DNA of 64,000 bases from UBA7239 sp035430165 (GTDB lineage: Bacteria; Pseudomonadota; Gammaproteobacteria; Pseudomonadales; UBA7239). Location of the stretch: NCBI GenBank assembly GCA_035430165.1, contig DAOMGE010000001.1:62001-126000 (forward strand), given 5' to 3'. Position numbers and translations under genes: made by a program. Positions 18,362 through 26,507 of the stretch are shown here, in pieces. Below the pieces are notes generated by a model. That model did no database searches and was not told the DNA's origin. It worked only from the letters and a program-made list of their open reading frames with translations. Position 1 is the stretch's first letter. Each line of letters begins with the position of its first letter.

Positions 18362-19717
18362 ATGAGCGACGACTACCAGCTTGCGGCAACCAACCAGAAG
18401 CTGTCGCATATTTGCGGTGAATACGGCTTGCCGTTTGTCGGCAAGACCTTCGGTATTTTCGCCGACCCGGTCAGGACATTTCACCAGCACTACCAGAAAT
18501 TCGGCGCAATCAGTCGCATTTCCATCACCGGCCAGAAAACCGTATTGCTGATCGGCCCACAGTATTTGCAAATGATGTTGCTGGATCCAGAACGCAATTT
18601 TTCCACCCGCAAGGGCTGGGATGTTTTCATGAGCGATTTTTTCGCCGGCGGTTTGCTGATGCGTGATTTTGAAGAACATCGCATGCATCGCCGCATCATG
18701 CAAACCGCCTTCAAATCCGAAAACATGTACCACTATGCCGATACGATCAACACGATCGTCAAACAGGCAGTGGCCGGCTGGCTGCAACAGGATGAGATAT
18801 TTTTCTATCAGGAAACGAAGAAACTGCTGCTGAATATCGCATTTGAAGTCTTCTGCAAGGTCAATGCCGAAGACAGTGACGAAGACAACATCAACAAGGC
18901 CTTTGTTGACCTGATGGAAGGCACCATGGGCATGGTGCGCAAGGACTGGCCCGGCATGTTGTACCGGCGCGGCATGAACGGTCGCCGGTATCTACAGAAT
19001 TATTTCCGCAAACTGGTTGCCAAAAAGCGCGAAGGTGATGACCAGGATATTTTCAGTCATTTCTGTCGCGAGAAAAATGAAGCCGGCAACTATTTTACTG
19101 ACGATGAAATTGCCGACCACATGATATTCCTGATGCTGGCGGCACACGACACCACGACCAGCGCCATCACCATGGCCGGCTATTATCTCGCGCATGATCC
19201 TGCACTGCAGCAGCAACTTTTTGTCGAGCAGGAACATGCCAACGGCAGTGCAGACTACGAAACCCTGATGGAGCGTATGCCATGGCTGGCGTGCGTATTC
19301 CATGAAACCTTGCGCCTGCATCCGCCCGTCAGCATCATTTTTCGTCGCACGGTACGTGACTGTGAAATCGATGGCGTGCATATTCCTGCACACAGCATGC
19401 TGTCGGCACCAATTCAATATATCCAGCAAATGGATGCCTGGTGGACAGATGCCAACAGTTTTTCACCACAACGCTTTTCCGATGCCGCCGCCATACACAA
19501 AAAACATCCCTTCATGTGGGCGCCGTTTGGTGGCGGCGCCCACAAATGCATCGGCATGCACTTCGCCGACCTGTTATTCAAATGCACTTTTGCGGAAATG
19601 ATCAGACGGTGCCAGTTCGGCTTTGTGCGCGACGATTATTATCCTGCCAGACTCCAGCATTTCCCTTTCGCCAAACCCGTGGATGATTTGCCGCTGCAGT
19701 TGCTGAAGCACTACTGA
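18362..19717 (+). CDS. Cytochrome P450
   Basis: A 451-residue soluble P450. The heme-ligand loop is FGGGAHKCIG with Cys396. The I-helix oxygen-activation motif is AHDTT (261-265) and the K-helix is ETLR (315-318). PERNFS and EEHRMHRRIM (C-helix region) also fit. There is no N-terminal anchor. The substrate is not evident; spacing resembles the CYP51/CYP110-like bacterial P450s that take hydrophobic substrates, but I cannot place the CYP family. It starts 3 bp after ubiD, so it is almost certainly co-transcribed, and a role on a hydrophobic isoprenoid or aromatic compound is a guess. No ferredoxin partner is adjacent. Confidence 0.93.
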   Translation: MSDDYQLAATNQKLSHICGEYGLPFVGKTFGIFADPVRTFHQHYQKFGAISRISITGQKTVLLIGPQYLQMMLLDPERNFSTRKGWDVFMSDFFAGGLLMRDFEEHRMHRRIMQTAFKSENMYHYADTINTIVKQAVAGWLQQDEIFFYQETKKLLLNIAFEVFCKVNAEDSDEDNINKAFVDLMEGTMGMVRKDWPGMLYRRGMNGRRYLQNYFRKLVAKKREGDDQDIFSHFCREKNEAGNYFTDDEIADHMIFLMLAAHDTTTSAITMAGYYLAHDPALQQQLFVEQEHANGSADYETLMERMPWLACVFHETLRLHPPVSIIFRRTVRDCEIDGVHIPAHSMLSAPIQYIQQMDAWWTDANSFSPQRFSDAAAIHKKHPFMWAPFGGGAHKCIGMHFADLLFKCTFAEMIRRCQFGFVRDDYYPARLQHFPFAKPVDDLPLQLLKHY

Positions 19718-19721
19718 ACAA

Positions 19722-21251
19722 TTATGGCGCGCTATCCGGATGCTGTCGCGGCATGTCAAAACGCTGGATAGAGAACGAATAATAATGCTTTTCATAACCC
19801 GGCACGCGAGACTGCAACAGCTGCGAACGAATGGTCGGCAAGTGTGTTCGATGCAAGCGACGCCAATTCGGATTGTTTTTTTCCTCCGCCAGCAACCAGA
19901 TACGCGCGCCGCTGTCAGTCAATCGCTTGATTTCCTGCCAGTCAGGTTCCGGCTCGTCACCACCACCCTGCCGATAATAACCGGAAGCATACTCTGTCGG
20001 TCGCGGCAGTTTTTTTTGCGGGTCATACCTGTCAGAAAAATAATCCAGATAGTAATCGACAGGCATGCGCAAAAAAGACGGATAAACGAGGATGACATCA
20101 CCGGGCTGCAAATCCTGCAACACCTGCAGCACCATCGGCTTCCACCAGAAACGCAACGGCACCGGCTCGGTCACAAACGGCCGCCAGGTTTCATAGAAAG
20201 ACGTTGCGAGAATGGCAACCAACAATGAATAGCGCAGCCATGGCCACAGCAATACCAGCATTGCGCCGATCACAACACTGTAAAGCGGCGCCAGCGGTGT
20301 AAAAAACCTTGGCACAAACAAAGGCTGCCCGACAAAACTTTCCAGCAGGACTGCCAGCACTGTCAGCAACAATCCCGCTGCAATCCCGACAACAGGATTA
20401 CGCCAGTCATGCGCCGCACGCCATTGCTGCCGACGCAAAAACAGTATGAAAACGACGGCCGCAAACAGGATGGCCAGCGTCGGTTTTTCAAAGCCGCCAT
20501 CTACCCCGGACAACATCCACAGCGTACCCTGCGTTGCATACAAGGTCGGTATATCTGCCCAGCTGATCTGGGCCGCACCATCGGGCGGGCGTGTCAGAAA
20601 AATGGGCAGCGCAGCCAATACCCACGCCAGCGCCGAGAGACACAACTGACGCCACGGCTGACGTAATCCATCGCGCCACACCATGGCAAACAACAACACG
20701 GGTGTTGCCAGCGCAGCAAAATAATGCGACCACACAGCAAGGCCGCCGAGAAATCCTGCAATGATCCAGTCGCGATTTTTTCCGTTTTGCCACGCAACAA
20801 TCCAGCGCCAGCACAACAACGACGTCATCAATAGCGAGAGTGAGTAGCCACGGCAAACTTCCGCATGCTGCAGCACAAGGTAATGACTGACATAGAACAG
20901 GCAACTGTAATTGGCAACGGCAATATTACTCAAACGACGTGCCGCCGCATGCAACGGCAACAAAGACAACAACACCAGCAACAGCGACGAAAGCCGCAAG
21001 AAAACTTCACCCCCGTCTCCCAACGGCAGCCATAACCGGAGGAGCAGGTAGTGCAACAGCATGTTGTTTTCCTGTGTTTGCACCATGCGCAAGACACTGG
21101 AAAAATCCTGCGACATTTCCACACTGAAAATTTCGTCGAACCACAGTCCATAAATACCCAGCACAGGCACCGTCACCACCACCAGGTATATCGCGGCAAC
21201 AAGCAATGGCAGGTAGCACAGGATTCTTGCGCGCAATAGTTGCCCGTCCAT
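19722..21251 (-). CDS. GT-C family glycosyltransferase (ArnT/PMT_2-like)
   Basis: A 509-residue polytopic membrane protein. After the first helix the loop reads YGLWFDEIFSVEM, the acidic DE motif typical of GT-C glycosyltransferases of the PMT_2/ArnT type. Further down come repeated membrane helices and a C-terminal soluble domain (YPSFLRMPVDYYLDYF). It likely transfers a sugar from a polyprenyl carrier on the periplasmic side. Its ATG overlaps the stop codon of the upstream GT2 gene (TGATG), so the two are translationally coupled. A GTG one codon earlier is an alternative start. Together with the GT2 and the acyltransferase it forms a surface-glycan trio. Its 3' end converges on the P450 gene with only 4 bp between them. 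Confidence 0.8.
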   Translation of the reverse strand: MDGQLLRARILCYLPLLVAAIYLVVVTVPVLGIYGLWFDEIFSVEMSQDFSSVLRMVQTQENNMLLHYLLLRLWLPLGDGGEVFLRLSSLLLVLLSLLPLHAAARRLSNIAVANYSCLFYVSHYLVLQHAEVCRGYSLSLLMTSLLCWRWIVAWQNGKNRDWIIAGFLGGLAVWSHYFAALATPVLLFAMVWRDGLRQPWRQLCLSALAWVLAALPIFLTRPPDGAAQISWADIPTLYATQGTLWMLSGVDGGFEKPTLAILFAAVVFILFLRRQQWRAAHDWRNPVVGIAAGLLLTVLAVLLESFVGQPLFVPRFFTPLAPLYSVVIGAMLVLLWPWLRYSLLVAILATSFYETWRPFVTEPVPLRFWWKPMVLQVLQDLQPGDVILVYPSFLRMPVDYYLDYFSDRYDPQKKLPRPTEYASGYYRQGGGDEPEPDWQEIKRLTDSGARIWLLAEEKNNPNWRRLHRTHLPTIRSQLLQSRVPGYEKHYYSFSIQRFDMPRQHPDSAP

Positions 21252-21508
21252 CACCGCTGTCTCCGCACCCGATACAAGGCACAGGCAAATGCCCAGGCCA
21301 CTCCCATACTGAATTTGCTGCTGCCNNNNNNNNNNNNNNNNNNNNNNNNNNNNNNNNNNNNNNNNNNNNNNNNNNNNNNNNNNNNNNNNNNNNNNNNNNN
21401 NNNNNNNNNNNNNNNNNNNNNNNNNACCAGCCTTTCCAGCAACATCGCAATATTTTCACGCTCGTTCCACGTTGGTATAACAACAGACAGCAGCAAGGAA
21501 AGCTTCAC
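21251..21508 (-). CDS. Family 2 glycosyltransferase, interrupted by assembly gap
   Basis: Only the two ends are visible. The N terminus, from a GTG overlapping the upstream gene's stop (GTGA), reads KLSLLLSVVIPTWNERENI, the classic start of a GT2 (GT-A fold) enzyme such as polyprenyl-phosphate sugar synthases. After the N run comes GSSKFSMGVAWAFACALYR, which fits the GxSKFS block near the C terminus of DPM1-like GT2 proteins. With 100 N the protein would be about 85 residues, far below the ~230 of the family, so the gap is longer than written or frame continuity is accidental. A GT2 making a polyprenyl-phosphate sugar would supply the coupled GT-C transferase downstream. Confidence 0.7.
   Translation of the reverse strand: MKLSLLLSVVIPTWNERENIAMLLERLXXXXXXXXXXXXXXXXXXXXXXXXXXXXXXXXXXGSSKFSMGVAWAFACALYRVRRQR
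21326..21425. other. Assembly gap (100 N) inside the GT2 gene
   Basis: Exactly 100 N, a conventional placeholder. The flanks share no repeat. The missing sequence is probably several hundred bases, judging from the missing GT2 body. Confidence 0.95.
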
Positions 21509-22533
21509 GCAATTTTTCCATTTTTCAAGGCTGGCATCAGGAGTAACGACAGCCAATGTTGTTGACGGACAATTTTTATCGTCAACGCGCACAACAACAG
21601 GCAAGCAATGAAGACCGGGACAACGAAGACAGTCACATGACCATGCGCCCAGTGGTGCAGCATACCAAAGAGCCATCGCAACCAGAGAAAATGGAACAAC
21701 AGGATCGACAACGAATTAACACCCATCCATGCCAGCATACGACCTGCAAGGCAATGCCACTGCACCAGACAGGATGAAATCCCCAGCAACAGATAGATTG
21801 CGGCGACTATCATGATCGGTGTAAACAACGGATCACCATAGACCCGCTTGTTCATATCAATTTTCGCGTCACCATAAAAAACAATACCCAGGTAAACCAC
21901 CGCCGACAAACAGAAAATCCAGGGGTTCACAGAAAAATTCCGGGCAGCGTCAGCAAAAACGTAGCCGAGAAAAATCAATGCCATGCTGACGGGCAGCAAA
22001 TCGGCACTTAGCGGCAGGCCTTCTGACAGCGTGAATCTATTGATGGCATACGGCGCGATAGCCAGCAGCATCACCGCAGACACCATTCCGAAGCGCCGTT
22101 CACTTTGCAAGCATCGACCGAAACGCAACAACAGTGCAGCACAATTCAGGGACAGAAAGAGATGCGGCAAGAACCATAGCGGCAATAACGCGATAGTCGA
22201 ACCCTTGGCAAATACCATGCCGACCAGATATTGGCTGATACTGGAATTCCCCGCGCAATAAAAATAGGCACCCAGCAACAACAGAACAACAACATACGGT
22301 TTGAGCAGGGTATCCATCTTGATTGCAAACCAGGACAGCCAGGGCACTTCGATTGAAAGAAAAATACCGGACAGGAAAAAAAACAGCGGCGAAGACAAAT
22401 GCGTAACACTTTCCAGAAAGCCTGCCTGCTTGCTGAAAGCCAGCGTGTGCCCGAGAACAGCCAGTGTGGCTGCCATTCCCCTGGCAACATCAATCACCTG
22501 GTTTCTCGACCGCGCTGCCGATATTGTATCCAT
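21505..22533 (-). CDS. Acyltransferase-3 family membrane protein
   Basis: A 342-residue polytopic membrane protein beginning NQVIDVARGMAATLAVLGHTLAF. The early Arg and the catalytic-type His (LGHTL) fit the AT3/acyltransferase family, as do LSSPLFFFLSGIFL and the later SLSILLFHFLWLRW block. The likely reaction is O-acylation of a surface glycan. ATG at 22533 is preferred; a GTG lies one codon upstream. Its stop overlaps the GT2 start, giving a coupled acyltransferase-GT2-GT-C set. It ends 25 bp after the yicC stop region begins on the same strand. Confidence 0.78.
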   Translation of the reverse strand: MDTISAARSRNQVIDVARGMAATLAVLGHTLAFSKQAGFLESVTHLSSPLFFFLSGIFLSIEVPWLSWFAIKMDTLLKPYVVVLLLLGAYFYCAGNSSISQYLVGMVFAKGSTIALLPLWFLPHLFLSLNCAALLLRFGRCLQSERRFGMVSAVMLLAIAPYAINRFTLSEGLPLSADLLPVSMALIFLGYVFADAARNFSVNPWIFCLSAVVYLGIVFYGDAKIDMNKRVYGDPLFTPIMIVAAIYLLLGISSCLVQWHCLAGRMLAWMGVNSLSILLFHFLWLRWLFGMLHHWAHGHVTVFVVPVFIACLLLCALTIKIVRQQHWLSLLLMPALKNGKIA

Positions 22534-22561
22534 CACACTACCCGTTTTATGACGCCAGGCC

Positions 22562-23422
22562 TCACTCGATATTCTGCACCTGCTCGCGCACTTGCTCGAT
22601 CAACACTTTCAATTCCACTGCCGCCTGCGTCGTCGTTGTACTGATAGATTTTGATGATAGCGTATTCGCTTCGCGGTTGAGTTCCTGCATCAGGAAATCC
22701 AGTTTCCGCCCAACAGCTCCCTTGCCTTTCAGGATGCGCTCGACTTCGGCAATATGCGTTTCAAGTCGATCCAGTTCTTCATCCACATCGCAACGCTGCG
22801 CGACATGTACCAGCTCCTGTTCGATGCGATCCTGGTTCAGTTCACCCTGTAATTCATTCAGTCGATCGCGCAATTTCTGTTTTTGTGCAGCGAGGATCTC
22901 GGGTAGCGCACTGCGCACAATCGCCGCCTGCTCGCGCATTTTCTGTAAACGCTCCAACATGAATACTGCCAGTGCCGCACCTTCACGTTCACGCACCACA
23001 TGCATTTCTCGTAGCGCTTCGGCAAAAAGTGATAACGCTACCGTTGTCACCGTGTCGCGATCCGGGCCGCTCTCGCACAACACACCGGGACGAAACAGGA
23101 AATCCGCTGCGCTCAATGGTGCAGGTGCCGTGAGAAAACTGTTGATAGTCTCGGCTGCCTGCACATAGCGTCGCGCCAGTTCCTTATCAATCACCACCGC
23201 TTCACGATGCATGACTGCCTGGAATTGCAGCGTGCAATCCACTTTGCCACGCTGCAAGGTTTTGCGTAATTGTTCACGCAAGGGCGATTCCAGAAAACGG
23301 AAAGTGTCAGGCAATCGAAAACCCGGCTCCAGATAACGATGGTTTACCGATCGCAACTCCCATACCAGCGAACCCCAGCTTTCATTGATTTCACAGCGCG
23401 CGAACGCGGTCATGCTATGCAT
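22562..23422 (-). CDS. yicC: YicC family endoribonuclease
   Basis: A 286-residue YicC-type RNase, a family shown to cut RNA and destabilise small RNAs. The N terminus MHSMTAFARCEI and VWELRSVNHRYLEPGFRLPD are diagnostic, as is the C-terminal RKLDFLMQELNREANTLSSKS. The middle is a long charged coiled-coil region. It follows the Virulence_fact gene by 14 bp and is probably in its operon. In many bacteria yicC adjoins gmk; not here. Confidence 0.93.
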   Translation of the reverse strand: MHSMTAFARCEINESWGSLVWELRSVNHRYLEPGFRLPDTFRFLESPLREQLRKTLQRGKVDCTLQFQAVMHREAVVIDKELARRYVQAAETINSFLTAPAPLSAADFLFRPGVLCESGPDRDTVTTVALSLFAEALREMHVVREREGAALAVFMLERLQKMREQAAIVRSALPEILAAQKQKLRDRLNELQGELNQDRIEQELVHVAQRCDVDEELDRLETHIAEVERILKGKGAVGRKLDFLMQELNREANTLSSKSISTTTTQAAVELKVLIEQVREQVQNIE

Positions 23423-23436
23423 GTGAGCTGTCCTGA

Positions 23437-23775
23437 TCAGGGTTGGGCCGCTTCAGTTTCGACCAGCGCTTGTCCCGCCGCATCGATACCGGCTTTATCG
23501 CGCTGTTCCCACAACCACTCGCGTGGATATTTCGCCACCAGCTCATCCACAATCTGTTGCGCCAACACTTTGGGCTCGCCTTCGCGCTCGAATTTGTCCA
23601 CACGAAAACCGGCCGCATAATCCTCCGCACTGACAGCACCGGTTTTGGTGGCTACCGAATCGACCGTCACCATATAAATCTTGGGCAGCTCGGCGCCGGC
23701 ACGATTGCCACGCCCTTCCTTTACTTGCACCGAACAGGGAATCTCGCGCCAGTACGTCACTTTGACTTCAGCCAT
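23437..23775 (-). CDS. Small Virulence_fact (PF13769-like) protein
   Basis: A 112-residue soluble protein. The start MAEVKVTYWREIPCSVQVKEGRG matches the pattern I know from the Virulence_fact family (VTYWRDIPAQV-like), and KAL-type acidic helices follow. The family name is historic and function is unknown. From memory, related genes often sit beside MetF and corrinoid methyltransferase genes in Alphaproteobacteria; here the one-carbon cluster begins about 1.2 kb away, but this gene lies with yicC (14 bp). It may therefore be linked to the cluster only by neighbourhood. Confidence 0.7.
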   Translation of the reverse strand: MAEVKVTYWREIPCSVQVKEGRGNRAGAELPKIYMVTVDSVATKTGAVSAEDYAAGFRVDKFEREGEPKVLAQQIVDELVAKYPREWLWEQRDKAGIDAAGQALVETEAAQP

Positions 23776-23888
23776 ATCATCTCCACAGGCATTGCCGGAA
23801 AAAGCGGTCTTTCACATTCAGGTGGCTATTCTGCCATAATAAGACCACCAACCCGCTCGATTGCGATGCGCTTTTTGGAGAACTGTCC

Positions 23889-24101
23889 ATGTCCAGACGC
23901 AAGAAACACCAGGAAGAATCCTATGAAACCGCCGAAGGCTTCCAGATTGAAGATATGGAAGGCAATGCGGTAACGGATGACGTGCTACTGGACGAAGAAG
24001 AAGACAGCTTCTGGGCTGATGATGAGGAAGAGAAAGAAGAAGACGATTTTTTCAGTTCCGTTGCGGAAGAAAACAACTGGGAAGAAGGTTACGACTATTG
24101 A
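23889..24101 (+). CDS. Small highly acidic protein
   Basis: A 70-residue protein, unrecognised. After a basic start (MSRRKKHQEE) nearly half of the residues are Asp or Glu, in blocks such as LLDEEEDSFWADDEEEKEEDDFF, broken here only for description by a WADD centre, and it ends GYDY. ATG has GGAG upstream (TTTTGGAGAACTGTCC). It is divergent from the Virulence_fact/yicC unit. Acidic composition could suit a nucleic-acid mimic or a chaperone-like tail, but nothing specific supports either. Confidence 0.6.
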   Translation: MSRRKKHQEESYETAEGFQIEDMEGNAVTDDVLLDEEEDSFWADDEEEKEEDDFFSSVAEENNWEEGYDY

Positions 24102-24104
24102 AAT

Positions 24105-24132
24105 AAAAAAGGGCGGCCACAGCGGGCCGCCC
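24105..24132 (-). terminator. Rho-independent terminator of the one-carbon operon
   Basis: Stem GGGCGGCC / GGCCGCCC around a six-base loop. Reading the minus strand, it is followed by CCTTTTTT, so it terminates the minus-strand SDR gene 24 bp away. It directly abuts the stop of the acidic-protein gene on the other strand. Confidence 0.85.
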
Positions 24133-24156
24133 CTACAGGGATTGCGACGATAAAAA

Positions 24157-24951
24157 TCAGTGAATACCCTGATCCTTGAACTTCTTGCCCAGTGACTCAC
24201 CACCATCAATGATCATGTTCTGACCGATGATGAACTCGGAATCTTCCGAGGCAAAAAACAGCACACCACGCGCAATATCCAGCGGATAGCCAGGACGATT
24301 CATCGGCAGGGTAGCACCCATGCCTTCGCCCACTTTTTTCGTGGTTTCTGCGTCAAGGCCAATCGCATTGCCTACCAGCGGTGTGTAGACACCACCCGGT
24401 GATACACAGTTCACGCGGATCTTGTCTTCTGCCAGTTCCAGTGCAAATGTTTTTGACATCTGTAACACAGCGGCTTTGGCCGCCTGATAAATGTGTGGAC
24501 CATAACCCGGCGTGGTCGCAGAAATACTGGCCGTATTGATGATAGAGCCACCGTGACCCTGCTTGCGCATTTGTGCCGCCGCAAATTTGCAGCCAAGGAA
24601 TACCGAACGAACCAGCAACGCAAAAGTAAAGTCAAAGTCCTTGACAGCAATTTCTTCCACTTTGCCGCGCGCACCAAAAGCACCGGCGTTATTGTGCAAG
24701 ATATCGAGTTTGCCAAATTCGCTAACTGAAAAATCGATCATCGCTTTGACACTGTCTTCATTAGTGACATCGCATTTGAAGAAACGCGTATTGGCACCGA
24801 GTTCTGCCACTGCTACCTTGCCGCCCTCCTCGTTCATGTCAGCAATCACGACTTTTGCACCATGCTGCAACAACAGCTCTGCAGTACCACGACCGATACC
24901 ACTCGCCGCGCCGGTGACAATCGCTACTTTTCCTTCCAGTCTTGCGCCCAT
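24157..24951 (-). CDS. Short-chain dehydrogenase/reductase, last gene of the C1 operon
   Basis: A 264-residue classical SDR. Cofactor motif TGAASGIG with Asp after the second strand (VVIADMNEE), suggesting NAD(H). NNAG is at ~89, the catalytic Ser in NTASIS, and the YQAAK (YxxxK) pair follows. IIDGGESLG is near the C terminus. Substrate unknown. It lies 53 bp after purU on the same strand, and a strong terminator follows, so it is probably the last gene of the MetV-MetF-activator-PurU unit. An alcohol or aldehyde released from a methylated substrate would be a reasonable target, but this is inference. Confidence 0.9.
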   Translation of the reverse strand: MGARLEGKVAIVTGAASGIGRGTAELLLQHGAKVVIADMNEEGGKVAVAELGANTRFFKCDVTNEDSVKAMIDFSVSEFGKLDILHNNAGAFGARGKVEEIAVKDFDFTFALLVRSVFLGCKFAAAQMRKQGHGGSIINTASISATTPGYGPHIYQAAKAAVLQMSKTFALELAEDKIRVNCVSPGGVYTPLVGNAIGLDAETTKKVGEGMGATLPMNRPGYPLDIARGVLFFASEDSEFIIGQNMIIDGGESLGKKFKDQGIH

Positions 24952-25004
24952 AAAAACCTCTTCTCGTTAGTTAGCCTGGTAAATTGAAAAACTGTCTTTA
25001 TCCA

Positions 25005-25679
25005 TCAAAAAACAATCGTGCGGTGACCGTACACAATGATGCGATCTTCCAGATGCGCACGCACAGCCTGCGCCAGCGTTACGCGTTCGATGTCGCGACC
25101 CTTGCGCACCAGATCATCGATGGTGTCTTCGTGTGAACTGCCCTCCACGCCCTGCGCAATGATCGGACCTTCGTCGAGATCGGCTGTCGCGTAGTGTGCA
25201 GTGGCGCCTACCAGTTTCACACCGCGCTCGAAGGCCTGGTGATAAGGCTTGGCACCCTTGAAAGCGGGCAGCGTGGAATGGTGGATGTTGATGATACGAT
25301 TCGGGAAGGTGCCAATCATGTTGTCAGACAGCACCTGCATGTAACGCGCCATCACGATCAGGTCGATATTGTATTCCTGTAGCAACGCAATTTCTTTCTG
25401 CTCCTGCTCGTGTTTATTGTCCTTGTTGATCGGAAACACAAAGTACGGAATGTTGAATACATCCGCGAAGTAACGCAGGTCTTCGTGGTTGGAAATGATC
25501 AGCGGGATATCGCAATTCAGCTCGCCAACCTTGTGGCGCAACAGCAAATCGTAGATGCAGTGCTCGTATTTCGATACAAAAATCGCAACACGCTTTTTCT
25601 GCTCCGCAAAAGAAAGTCGCCATTCCATCCCGTATTTTTCACACTCGGCTGCCAGTTCCGCTTTGAACTGTTCGCGAGA
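25005..25679 (-). CDS. purU: Formyltetrahydrofolate deformylase, N terminus lost in gap
   Basis: Hydrolyses 10-formyl-THF to THF and formate. About 224 C-terminal residues are visible. The hydrolase core has NIPYFVFPINKDNKHEQEQ, LIVMARYMQVLSDN, the catalytic-type segment NRIINIHHSTLPAFKGAKPYHQAFERGVK, split here by description only, GATAHYATADLDEGPII and VYGHRTIVF, all as in E. coli PurU. The ACT domain (~60 residues) is missing into the N run. That amount exceeds what 100 N can hold, given the neighbouring gene must also end there. In methyl-group oxidation pathways PurU is the step that produces formate. Confidence 0.92.
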   Translation of the reverse strand, partial: SREQFKAELAAECEKYGMEWRLSFAEQKKRVAIFVSKYEHCIYDLLLRHKVGELNCDIPLIISNHEDLRYFADVFNIPYFVFPINKDNKHEQEQKEIALLQEYNIDLIVMARYMQVLSDNMIGTFPNRIINIHHSTLPAFKGAKPYHQAFERGVKLVGATAHYATADLDEGPIIAQGVEGSSHEDTIDDLVRKGRDIERVTLAQAVRAHLEDRIIVYGHRTIVF

Positions 25680-25779
25680 NNNNNNNNNNNNNNNNNNNNN
25701 NNNNNNNNNNNNNNNNNNNNNNNNNNNNNNNNNNNNNNNNNNNNNNNNNNNNNNNNNNNNNNNNNNNNNNNNNNNNNNN
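25680..25779. other. Assembly gap (100 N) inside the one-carbon operon
   Basis: Exactly 100 N between the B12-activation-like gene and purU. The flanks share no repeat, so the contigs do not overlap visibly. It hides the PurU N terminus, the end of the upstream gene and possibly whole genes. Confidence 0.95.
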
Positions 25780-26497
25780 TTGCACGAAACGGCGCCTTGC
25801 GCATCATGCAATTCTGCAGATCGCACAAACGGCACGGTTCAATTTCCGGCGCTTTCCTGCCACCCGGATTGAGGCCAACCATACCCAGTAGCGACTTCTG
25901 CGGACGCATCATGATGCCATCACTCATGCTGACCGGTAATCCTGGACGGCCATCAAAAAACCGGAACAGGATGGCCTGGTCACCAAAATGCCAACCGGTA
26001 TAACCGGGGCCAACGCGCAAGGTTGTACCAAAACCGCGCTGAGCTGCCTCGGTGGATACGATGTCGGTCAGCGCTTTCATCGCCTCGACCACCATCGCCG
26101 AACCGACAGCATCGACTGCCAGTGCCTGACCCTGCTTGCCGTCTGCCATCAGGCGACGGGATTCTTCTGTTGTCTTGTCGCCAGCACTGGCCAGCAGGAT
26201 GACAACAGATTCTGCATTGCGCAGGATTTTTGGCAGCTGCTCGCTGTGCAGCACCACCTGATCAAGGCCGTGCTTCAGATGAATCCTGTCGTTCTCGATA
26301 CCGCACAAGGGCACTTCAACGCTGGCTGCCCACGGCTCGCTGAACTCGTCAGCGCGGGCGATATATTCGTCAGCGATTTTAAGTACTGGCTTACGCGCTT
26401 TCGACGGATCACCGTAACCCATGAAATTGAGCACGCTGTCGCGTTCCAGCTGGTAGCGGTAGCCCGCCAGGCGATTGATAACCGCATCGTCACTCAT
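25780..26497 (-). CDS. Stand-alone B12-dependent methionine synthase activation-domain protein (3' end in gap)
   Basis: About 239 residues visible, from an ATG 10 bp after metF. The fold resembles the AdoMet-binding activation domain of MetH. The key segment is RVGPGYTGWHFGDQ (R161, PGY 164-166), matching the RxxPGY AdoMet site. Then come PVSMSDGIMMRPQKSLLGMVGL and a Cys cluster PCRLCDLQNC (Cys222, 225, 230). The Cys cluster is typical of stand-alone relatives found beside corrinoid methyltransferases rather than of MetH itself. These are thought to reactivate oxidised corrinoid. No corrinoid-binding protein is visible nearby. An open frame that fuses this gene to upstream metF sequence in another frame is an artefact. 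Confidence 0.78.
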
Positions 26498-26507
26498 ACA
26501 CCCGGAC

